From NCBI RefSeq assembly GCF_026212465.1, contig NC_080050.1, forward strand, positions 34,306,130 to 34,370,129: a stretch of DNA of 64,000 bases, written 5' to 3'. Both the position numbers and the translations under genes were made by a program. The notes under the pieces are model-generated. The model did no database searches and was not told the DNA's origin. It worked only from the letters and a program-made list of their open reading frames with translations. This stretch comes from Amaranthus tricolor (taxonomy: Eukaryota > Streptophyta > Magnoliopsida > Caryophyllales > Amaranthaceae). The first letter of the stretch is position 1, and every line of letters starts with the position of its first letter. Below are positions 49,532 to 61,060 of the stretch, piece by piece.

Positions 49532-52500
49532 GTCTAACCACTGAAACACAATAATATATACCAAATAGTATTGTGTGCCAAGTTACGTGCAAAACAAAGC
49601 AAGTTTGGGGCTACTTTATGTGCGAAAGTGCCAAAAAAAGCATAAAAAACACATAAAATCGCAACTTAACACGTAATTTCTGTCATATGAATATTATTTT
49701 CAATTCTAACCACTTCAAAACAATAATATATACCAAAGAGTGTTTTGTTCCAAAGTTCGTGCAAAACATACCAAATTTAAGCTACTTTATTTGTATAAGT
49801 GCCAAAAAAGCTTTAAAACCCTTAAAATCACACCTTTAGCACGTAATTTCTAGCATATGACTATCATTTTAAATTCTAACCACTTCAACACAATAATATA
49901 TACCAAATAGTGTTGTGTGCCAAGTTTCGTGCAAAACAAAGCAAGTTTGGGCTACTTTATGTGCGAAAGTGCCAAAAAAGTTTAAAAAACACATAAAATC
50001 GCAACTTAACACGGAATTTCTATCATATGACTACTATTTTCAATTGTAACCACTTCAAAACAATAATATATACCAAAGAGTGTTTTGTTCCAAAGTTTCG
50101 TGCAAAACATACCAAATTTAAGCTACTTTATTTGTGTAAGTGCCAAAAAAGCTTAAAAAACCTTAAAATCACAGCTTTAGCACGTAATTTCTAGCATATA
50201 ACTATCATATTAAATTCTAACCGCTTAAAACACAATAATATATACCAAATAGTGTTGTGTGCCAAGTTTCGTGCAAAACAACGCAAGTTTGGGCTACTTA
50301 ATGTGCGAAATTGCCAAAAAAGGTTAAAAAACACATCAAATCGCAACTTAACTCGTAATTTCTACGATATGACTATTATTTTCAATTCTAACCACTTGAA
50401 CACAGTAATATATACCAAAAAGTGTTTTGTTCCAAATTTCTTGCAAAACATACCAAATTTAAGCTACTTTATTCGTGTAAGTGCCAAAAAAGCTTAAAAA
50501 ACCCTTAAAATCACACCTTTAGCACGTAATTTCTAGCATATAACTATCATTTTAAATTCTAACCACTTCAACACAATAATATATACCAAATAGTGTTGTG
50601 TGCTAACTTTCGTGCAAAACAACACAAGTTTGGGCTACTTTATGTGCGAAAGTGCCAAAAAATCTTAAAAAACACATAAAATCGCAATTTAACACGTAAT
50701 TTCTGTCATATGACTATTATCTTGAATTCTAACCACTTCAACACAATGATATATACCAAAGAATGTTTTGTTCCATGTTTCGTGCAAAAAAAAACCAAAT
50801 TTAAGCTACTTTATTCGTGTAAGTGCCAAAAAAGCTTAAAAACCCTTAAAAGCACACCTTTAGAAAGTAAATTTCTAGCATATAACCATGATTTTAAAGT
50901 CTAACCACTTCAACACAATAATATATACCAAATAGTGTTGTGTGCCAAGTTTCGTGCAAAACAAAGCAAGTTTGGGGCTACTTTATGTGCGAAAGTGGTA
51001 AAAAAAGTTTAAAAACACATAAAATCGCAACTTAACACGGAATTTCTATCATATGACTATTATTTTCAATTGTAACCACTTCAAAACAATAATATATACC
51101 AAAGAGTGTTTTGTTCCAAAGTTCGTGCAAAAACATACCAAATTTAAGCTACTTTATTTGTGTAAGTGCCAAAAAAAAGCTTAAAAACCCTTAAAATCAC
51201 ACCTTTAGCAACGTAATTTCTAGCATATAACTATCATATTAAATTTCTAACCGCTTAAACACAATAATATATACCAAATAGTGTTGTGTGCCAAGTTTCG
51301 TGCAAAACAACGCAAGTTTGGGCTACTTTATGTGCGAAATTGCCAAAAAAAGGTTAAAAACACATCAAATCGCAACTTAAACTCGTAATTTCTATGATAT
51401 GACTATTATTTTCAATTCTAACCACTTCAACACAGTAATATATACCAAAAAAGTGTTTTGTTCCAAATTTCGTGCAAAACATACCAAATTTAAGCTACTT
51501 TATTTGTGTAAGTGCCAAAAAAAAGCTTAAAAAACCCTTAAAATCACACCTTTAGCACGTAATTTCTAGGCATATAACTATCATTTTAAATTTTAACCAC
51601 TTCAACACAATAATATATACCAAATAGTGTTGTGTGCCATGTTTCGTGCAAAACAAAGCAAGTTTGGGCTAGTTTATGTGCGAAAGTGCCAAAAAAAGTT
51701 TAAAAACACATAAAATCGCAACTTAACACGGAATTTCTATCATATGACTATTATTTTCAATTCTAACAACTTCAAACAATAATATATACCAAAGAGTGTT
51801 TTGTTCCAAAGTTCGTGCAAAAACATACCAAATTTAACCTACTTTATTTGTCTAAGTGCCAAAAAAGCTTAAAAACCCTTAAAATCACACCTTTAGCACG
51901 TAATTTCTAGCATATAACTATCATATTAAATTCTAACCGCTTAAACACAATAATATATACCAAATAGTGTTGTGTGCAAAGTTTCGTGCAAAACAACGCA
52001 AGTTTGGGCTACTTTATGTGCGAAAGTGCCAATAAAGGTTAAAAACACATCAAATCGCAACTTAATTCGTAATTTCTATGATATGACTATTATTTTCAAT
52101 TCTAACCAATTCAACACAGTAATATATACCCAAAAAGTGTTTTGTTCCAAATTTCGTGCAAAACATACCAAATTTAAGCTACTTTATTCGTGTAAGTGCC
52201 AAAAAAGCTTAAAAACCCTTAAAATCACACCTTTAGCACGTAATTTCTAGCATATAACTATCATTTTAAATTCTAACCACTTCAACACAATAATATATAC
52301 CAAATAGTGTTGTGTGCTAACTTTCGTGCAAAACAACACAAGTTTGGGCTACTTTATGTGCGAAAGTGCCAAAAAATCTTAAAAACACATAAAATCGCAA
52401 TTTAACACATAATTTCTGTCATATGACTATTATCTTGAATTCTAACCACTTCAACACAATGATATATACCAAAGAGTGTTTTGTTCCATGTTTCGTGCAA

Positions 52501-52612
52501 AAAAAAACCAAATTTAAGCTACTTTATTCGTGTAAGTGCCAAAAAAGCTAAAAAAAACCCTTAAAAGCACACCTTTAGAAAGTAATTTCTAGCATATAAC
52601 CATGATTTTAAA
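49532..52612 (-). repeat. Reversed satellite, repeated blocks X' and Y''
   Basis: 49532-50898 (1367 bp) repeats block X with all its private variants (CACTGAAACAC, TTTGTATAAGTGCC, GACTACTATTTTC). 50899-52612 (1714 bp) repeats Y', including AACACATAATTTCTG and GCTAAAAAAAACCC. Extra homopolymer bases continue until roughly 51.8 kb and then fade. Confidence 0.85.
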
Positions 52613-54310
52613 GTCTAACCACTGAAACACAATAATATATACCAAATAGTATTGTGTGCCAAGTTACGTGCAAAACAAAGCAAGTTTGGGCTACTTTATG
52701 TGCGAAAGTGCCAAAAAAAGCATAAAAACACATAAAATCGCAACTTAACACGTAATTTCTGTCATATGAATATTATTTTCAATTCTAACCACTTCAAAAC
52801 AATAATATATACCAAAGAGTGTTTTGTTCCAAAGTTCGTGCAAAACATACCAAATTTAAGCTACTTTATTTGTGTAAGTGCCAAAAAAGCTTAAAAACCC
52901 TTAAAATCACACCTTTAGCACGTAATTTCTAACATATAACTATCATTTAAAATTCTAACCACTTCAACATAATAATATATACCAAATAGTGTTGTGTGCC
53001 AAGTTACGTGCAAAACAAAGCAAGTTTGGGCTAGTTTATGTGCGAAAGTGCCAAAAAAGCTTAAAAACACATATAATCGCAACTTAACACGTAATTTCTA
53101 TCATATGACTATTATTTTAAATTCTAACCACTTCAAAACAATAATATATACCAAAGAGTGTTTTGATCCAAATTTCGTGCAAAACATACCAAATTTAAGC
53201 TACTTTATTTGTGTAAGTGCCAAAAAAGCTGAAAAACCCTTAAAATCACACCTTTAGCACGTAATTTCTAGCATATAACTATCATTTTAAATTCTAACCA
53301 CTTCAACACAATAATATATTCCAAATAGTGTTGTGTGCCAAGTTTCGTGCAAAACAAAACAAGTTTGGGCTACTTTATGTGCGAAAGTGCCAAAAAAGTT
53401 TAAAAACACATAAAATCGCAACTTAACACGGAATTTCTATCATATGACTATTATTTTCAATTGTAACCACTTCAAGACAATAATATATACCAAAGAGTGT
53501 TTTGTTCCAAAGTTCGTGCAAAACATACCAAATTTAAGCTACTTTATTTGTGTAAGTTTCAAAAAGCTTAAAAACCCTTAAAATCACACCTTTAGCACGT
53601 AATTTCTAGCATATAACTATCGTATTAAATTCTAACCGCTTAAACACAATAATATATACCAAATAGTGTTGTGTGCCAAGTTTCGTGCAAAACAACGCAA
53701 GTTTGGGCTACTTTATGTGCGAAATTGCCAAAAAAGATTAAAAACACATCAAATCGCAACTTAACTCGTAATTTCTATGATATGACTATATTATTTTCAA
53801 TTCTAACCACTTCAACACAGTAATATATACCAAAAAGTGTTTTGTTCCAAATTTCGTGCAAAACATACCAAATTTAAGCTACTTTATTCGTGTAAGTGCC
53901 AAAAAAGCTTAAAACCCCTTAAAATCACACCTTTAGCACGTAATTTCTAGCATATAACTATCATTTTAAATTCTAACCACTTCAACACAATAATATATAC
54001 CAAATAGTGTTGTGTGCTAACTTTCGTGCAAAACAACACAAGTTTGGGCTACTTTATGTGCGAAAGTGCCAAAAAATCTTAAAAACACATAAAATCGCAA
54101 TTTAACACGTAATTTCTGTCATATGACTATTATCTTGAATTCTAACCACTTCAACACAATGATATATACCAAAGAGTGTTTTGTTCCATGTTTCGTGCAA
54201 AAAAAAACCAAATTTAAGCTACTTTATTCGTGTAAGTGCCAAAAAAGCTTTAAAACCCTTAAAAGCACACCTTTAGAAAGTAATTTCTAGCATATAACCA
54301 TGATTTTAAA
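52613..54310 (-). repeat. Reversed satellite, block Z (10 monomers, 1698 bp)
   Basis: Begins like block X (CACTGAAACACAATA) but contains one more dimer, with ACATATAATCGCAAC (about 53069), which is the inverted form of the GATTATATG dimers of piece 2. The length is close to the 1695 bp expected for ten monomers. This is the first block of piece 3 with clean homopolymers. Confidence 0.85.
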
Positions 54311-57060
54311 GTCTAACCACTTAAACACAATAATATATACCAAATAGTATTGTGTGCCAAGTTACGTGCAAAACAAAACAAGTTTGGGCTACTTTATGTG
54401 CGAAAGTGCCAAAAAAGCATAAAAAACACATAAAATCGCAACTTAACACGTAATTTCTGTCGTATGAATATTATTTTCAATTCTAACCACTTCAAAACAA
54501 TAATATATACCAATGAGTGTTTTGTTCCAAAGTTCGTGCAAAACGTATCAAATTTAAGCTACTTTATTCATGTAAGTGCCAAAAAAAGCTTAAAAAACCC
54601 TTAAAATCACACCTTTAGCACGTAATTTCTAACATATAACTATCATTTTAATTTCTAAACACTTCAACACAATAATATATACCAAATAGTGTTGTGTGCC
54701 AACTTTCGTGAAAAAAAAACGCAAGTTTGGGCTACTTTATGTGCGAAAGTGCCAAAAAAACTTAAAAACACATAAAATCGCAATTTAACACGCAATTTCA
54801 ATCATATGACTATTATTTTCAATTCTAACCACTTCAACACAATAATATATACCAAAGAGTGTTTTGTTTCATGTTTCGTGCAAAACAAACCAAATTTAAG
54901 CTACTTTATTCGTGTAAGTGCCAAAAAGCATAAAAACCCTTAAAATCACACCTTTAGCACGTAATTTCTAGCATATAACTATGATTTTAAATTCTAACCA
55001 CTTCAACACAATAATATATACCAAATAGTGTTGTGTGCCAAGTTTCGTGCAAAACAAAGCAAGTTTGGGCTACTTTATGTGCGAAAGTGCCAAAAAAGTT
55101 TAAAAACACATAAAATCGCAACTTAACACGTAATTTCTATCATATGACTATTATTTTCAATTGTAACCACTTCAAAACAATAATATATACCAAAGAGTGT
55201 TTTGTTCCAAAGTTCGTGCAAAACATACCAAATTTAAGCTACTTTATTTGTGTAAGTGCCAAAAAAGCTTAAAAACCCTTAAAATCACACCTTTAGCACG
55301 TAATTTCTAGCATATAACTATCATTTTAAATTCTAACCACTTCAACACAATAATATATACCAAATAGTGTTGTGTGCCAAGTTTCCTGCAAAACAACGCA
55401 AGTTTGGGCTACTTTATGTGCGAAAGTGCCAAAAAAGCATAAAAACACATAAAATCGCAACTTAACACATAATTTCTTTCATATGAGTATTATTTTCAAT
55501 TCTAACCACTTCAACACAATAATATATACCAAAAAGTGTTTTGTTCCAAATTTCGTGCAAAACATATCAAATTTAAGCTACTTGATTCGTGTAAGTGCCA
55601 AAAAAGCTTAAAAACTCTTAAAATCACACTTTTAGCACGTAATTTCTAACATATAACTATCATTTTAAATTTTAACCACTTCAACACAATAATATATACC
55701 AAATAGTGTTTGTGTGCCAACTTTCGTGCAAAACAACGCAAGTTTGGGCTACTTTATGTGCGATAGTGCCAAAAAAGCTTAAAAATACATAAAATCGCAA
55801 TTTAACACGTAATTTCAATCATATGACTATTATTTTCAATTCTAACCACTTCAACACAATAATATATACCAAAGATTGTTTTGTTCCATGTTTCGTGCAA
55901 AACAAACCTAATTTAAGCTATTTTATTCGTGTAAGTGCAAAAAAGGTTAAAAACCCTTAAAATCACACCTATAGAACGTAATTTCTAGCATATAACAATG
56001 ATTTTAAATTCTAACCACTTCAACACAATAATATATACCAAATAGTGTTGTGTGCCAAGTTTCGTGCAAAACAAAGCAAGTTTGGGCTACTTTATGTGCG
56101 AATGTGGCAAAAAAGCTTAAAAACCCTTAAAATCACACCTTTAGCACGTAATTTCTAGCATATAACTATCATTTTAAATTCTAACCACTTGAACACAATA
56201 ATATATTCCAAATAGTGTTGTGTGCCAACTTTAGTGAAAAACAACGCAAGTTTGGGCTACTTTATGTGCGAAAGTGCCAAAAAAAACTTAAAAACACATA
56301 AAATCGCAATTTAACACGCAATTTCAATCATATGACTATTATTTTCAATTCTAACCACTTCAACACAATAATATATACCAAAGAGTGTTTTGTTTCATGT
56401 TTCGTGCAAAACAAACCAAATTTACGCTACTTTATTCGTGTAAGTGCCAAAAAGCATAAAAACCCTTAAAATCTCACCTTTAGCACGTAATTTCTAGCAT
56501 ATAACTATGATTTTAAATTCTAACCACTTCAACACAATAATATATACCAAATAGTGTTGTTTGCCAAGTTTCGTGCAAAACAAAGCAAGTTTGGGCTACT
56601 TTATGTGCGAAAGTGCCAAAAAAGTTTAAAAACACATAAAATCGCAACTTAACACGTAATTTCTATCATATGACTATTATTTTCAATTGTAACCACTTCA
56701 AAACAATAATATATACCAAAGAGTGTTTTGTTCCAAAGTTCGTGCAAAACATACCAAATTTAAGCTACTTTATTTGTGTAAGTGCCAAAAAAAGCTTAAA
56801 AAACCCTTAAAATCACACCTTTAGCACGTAATTTCTAGCATATAACTATCATTTTAAATTCTAACCACTTCAACACAATAATATATACCAAATAGTGTTG
56901 TGTGCCAAGTTTCCTGCAAAACAACGCAAGTTTGGGCTACTTTATGTGCGAAAGTGCCAAAAAAAAGCATAAAAACACATAAAATCGCAACTTAACACAT
57001 AATTTCTTTCATATGAGTATTATTTTCAATTCTAACCACTTCAACACAATAATATATACC
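54311..57060 (-). repeat. Reversed satellite, diverged and irregular, with a B/A hybrid near 56.1 kb
   Basis: Dimers of about 339 bp with mixed variants and no clear HOR. At about 55967 the boundary CACCTATAGAACGTAATTTC followed by TATAACAATGATTTT is the inverse of the unit boundary of piece 1. Near 56096-56125 a B monomer (GGGCTACTTTATGTGCGAAT) runs into the A-type AGCTTAAAAACCCTTAAAAT, which skips one monomer. GTTTCCTGCAAAACAACGC, inverse of the piece 1 B-monomer variant, appears near 55381 and 56909. Confidence 0.85.
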
Positions 57061-58757
57061 AAAAAGTGTTTTGTTCCAAATTTCGTTTAAAACATATCAA
57101 ATTTAAGCTACTTGATTCGTGTAAGTGCCAAAAAAGCTTAAAAACCCTTAAAATCACACCTTTAGAACGTAATTTCTAGCATATAACTTTAATTTTCAAT
57201 TCTAACCACTTCAACACAATAAGATATACCAAATAGTGTTTGTGTGCCAAGTTACGTGCAAAACAAAGCAAGTTTGTGCTACTTTATGTGCGAAAGTGCC
57301 AAAAAAGCTTAAAAACGCATAAAATCGCAACTTAACACGTAATTTCTATCATATGACTATTATTTTCAATTCTAACCACTTCAAAACAATACTATATACC
57401 AAAGAGTGTTTTGTTCCAAATTTCGTGCAAAACATATCAAATTTAAGCTACTTTATTTGTGTAAGTCCCAAAAAAGCTTAAAAAACCCTTAAAATCACAC
57501 CTTTAGCACGTAATTTCTAGCATATAACTATCATTTTAAATTCTAACCACTTGAACACAATAATATATACCAAATAGTGTTGTGTGCCAACTTTAGTGAA
57601 AAACAACGCAAGTGTGGGCTACTTTATGTGCGAAAGTGCCAAAAAAGCTTAAAAACACATAAAATCGCAATTTAACACGCAATTTCATTCATATGACTAT
57701 TATTTTCAATTCTAACCACTTCAACACAATAATATATACGAAAGAGTGTTTTGTTTCATGTTTCGTGCAAAACAAACCAAATTTAAGCTACTTTATTCGT
57801 GTAAATGCCAAAAATCATAAAAACCCTTAAAATCACACCTTTAGCACGTAATTTCTAGCATATAACTATGATTTTAAATTCTAACCACTTCAACACAATA
57901 ATATATACCAAAAAGTGTTTTGTTCCAAATTTCGTTTAAAACATATCAAATTTAAGCTACTTGATTCGTGTAAGTGCCAAAAAAGCTTAAAAACCCTTAA
58001 AATCACACCTTTAGAACGTAATTTCTAGCATATAACTTTGATTTTCAATTCTAACCACTTCAACACAATAAGATATACCAAATAGTGTTGTGTGCCAAGT
58101 TACGTGCAAAACAAAGCAAGTTTGTGCTACTTTATGTGCGAAAGTGCCAAAAAAGCTTAAAAACGCATAAAATCGCAACTTAACACGTAATTTCTATCAT
58201 ATGACTATTATTTTCAATTCTAACCACTTCAAAACAATACTATATACCAAAGAGTGTTTTGTTCCAAATTTCGTGCAAAACATATCAAATTTAAGCTACT
58301 TTATTTGTGTAAGTCCCAAAAAAGCTTAAAAACCCTTAAAATCACACCTTTAGCACGTAATTTCTAGCATATAACTATCATTTTAAATTCTAACCACTTG
58401 AACACAATAATATATACCAAATAGTGTTGGTGTGCCAACTTTAGTGAAAAACAACGCAAGTGTGGGCTACTTTATGTGCGAAAGTGCCAAAAAAGCTTAA
58501 AAACACATAAAATCGCAATTTAACACGCAATTTCATTCATATGACTATTATTTTCAATTCTAACCACTTCAACACAATAATATATACGAAAGAGTGTTTT
58601 GTTTCATGTTTCGTGCAAAACAAACCAAATTTAAGCTACTTTATTCGTGTAAGTGCCAAAAAGCATAAAAACCCTTAAAATCACACCTTTAGCATGTAAT
58701 TTCTAGCATATAACTATGATTTTAAATTCTAACCACTTCAACACAATAATATATACC
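57061..58757 (-). repeat. Two tandem copies of a five-monomer (849-bp) unit
   Basis: 57061-57909 and 57910-58757 share a chain of private variants: TTTCGTTTAAAACATATC, AATAAGATATACC, AAGTTTGTGCTAC, AATACTATATACC, GTAAGTCCCAAAAAAG, CGCAAGTGTGGGC, TTTCATTCATATGAC and TATATACGAAAGAG. The unit has an odd number of monomers, so the A/B order is broken at the junction: CAATAATATATACC is followed by the A-type AAAAAGTGTTTTG where the B-type AAATAGTGTTGTG is expected. Confidence 0.9.
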
Positions 58758-61060
58758 AAATAGTGTTGTGTGCCAAGTTTCGTGCAAAACAAAGCAAGTT
58801 TGGGCTACTTTATGTGCGAATGTGGCATAAAAGCTTAATACCACATCAAATCTCAACATAACACGTAATTTCTATCATATGACTATTGTTTTCATTTATA
58901 ACCACTTCAACACAATAATATATACCAAAGAGTGTGTTGTTCCATGTTTTGTGCAAAACAAACCAAATTTAAGCTAATTTATTCGTGTAAGTGCCAAAAA
59001 AGCTTAAAAACCCTTAAAATCACACCTTCAGAACGTAATTTCTAGCATATAACTATGATTTTAAATTCTAAGCACTTCAACACAATAATATATACCAAAT
59101 AGTGTTGTGTGCAAAGTTACGTGCAAAACAAAGCAAGTTTGGGCTACTTTATGTGCGAAAGTGCCAAAAAAGCATAAAAACACATAAAATCGCAACATAA
59201 TACGTAATTTCTTTAATATGGCTATCATTTTCCATTCTAACCACTTCAACACAATAATATATACCAAAGAGTGTTTTGTTCCAAATTTCCTACAAAACAA
59301 ATCAAATTTAAGCTACTTTATTCGTGTAAGTGCCAAAAAAGCATAAAAACCCTTAAAATCACACCTTTAGCACGTAATTTCTAGCATATAACTATCATTT
59401 TAAATTCTAACCATTTCAACACAATAATATATACCAAATAGTGGTTGTGTGCCAAGTTTCCTGCAAAACAACGCAAGTTTGGGCTACTTTATGTGCGAAA
59501 GTGCCAAAAAAGCATAAAAACACATAAAATCGCAACTTAAAACATAATTTCTTTCATATGAGTATTATTTTCAATTCTAACCACTTCAACAAAATAATAT
59601 ATACCAAAGAGTGTTTTGTTCCAAATTTCGTGCAAAACATATCAAATTTAAGCTACTTGATTCGTGTAAGTGCCAAAAAAGCTTAAAAACCCTTAAAATC
59701 ACACCTTTAGCACGTAATGTCAAACATATAACTATCATTTTAATTTCTAACCACTTCAACACAATAATATATACCAAATAGTGTTGTGTGCCAGCTTTCG
59801 TGCAAAACAATGCAAGTTTGGGCTACTTTATGTGCGATAGTGCCAAAAAAGCTTAAAAATACATAAATTCGCAATTTAACACGTAATTTCAATCATATGA
59901 CTATTATTTTCAATTCTAACCACTTCAACACAATAATATATACTAAAGAGTGTTTAGTTCCATGTTTCGTGCAAAACTAACCAAATTTAAGCTACTTTAT
60001 TCGTGTAAGTGCCAAAAAAGCTTAAAAACCCTTAAAATCACACCTTTAGCACGTAATTTCTAGCATATAACTATCATTTTAAATTCTAACCACTTCAACA
60101 CAATAATATATACCAAATAGTGTTGTGTGCCAAGTTTCGTGCAAAACAAAGCAAGTTTGGGCTACTTTATGTGCGAAAGTGCCAAAAAAGCATAAAAACA
60201 CATAAAATCGCAACTTAACACGTAATTTCTATCATATGACTATTATTTTCAATTGTAACCACTTCAAAACAATAATATATACCAAAGAGTGTTTTGTTCC
60301 AAAGTTCGTGCAAAACATACCAAATTTAAGCTAATTTATTTGTGTAAGTGCCAAAAAAGCTTAAAAACCCTTAAAATCACACCTTTAGCACGTAATTTCT
60401 AGCATATAACTATCATTTTAAGTTCTAACCACTTCAACACAATAATATATACCAAATAGTGTTGTGTGCCAACTTTCGTGCAAAACAATGCAAGTTTGGG
60501 CTACTTTATGTGCGAAAGTGCCAAAAAAGCATAAAAACACATAAAATCGCAACTTAACACATAATTTCTGTCATATGAGTATTATTTTCAATTCTAACCA
60601 CTTCAACACAATAATATATACCAAAAAGTGTTTTGTTCAAAATTTCGTGCAAAACATACCAAATTTAAGCTACTTGATTCGTGTAAGTGCCAAAAAAGCT
60701 TAAAAACTCTTAAAATCACACCTTTATCACGCAATTTCTAGCATATAACTATCATTTTAAGTTCTAACCACTTCAACACAATAATATATACCAAACAGTG
60801 TTGTGTGCCAACTTTAATGCAAAACAATGCAAGTTTGGGCTACTTTGTGTGGCGAAAGTGCCACAAAAGCTTAAAAACACATAAAATCGCAATTTAACAC
60901 GTAATTTCTGTCATATGACTATTATTTTCAATTCTAACCACTTCAACACAATAATATATACCAAAGAGTGTTTTGTTCCACGCTTCGTGCAAAACAAACC
61001 TAATTTAAGCTATTTTATTCGTGTAAGTGCCGAAAAAGCTTAAAAACCCCTTAAAAATCA
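58758..61060 (-). repeat. Reversed satellite, diverged dimers, including a d5-like monomer
   Basis: Ordinary dimers with scattered substitutions. At 58838-58865, CTTAATACCACATCAAATCT is the inverse of the unusual d5 B monomer of piece 2 (TTGAGATTTGATGTGGTATT), so the d5 type is common to both pieces. No HOR period is evident by eye. No genes: frames of 74-79 codons near 59.1 and 59.6 kb recur with the repeat. Confidence 0.85.
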
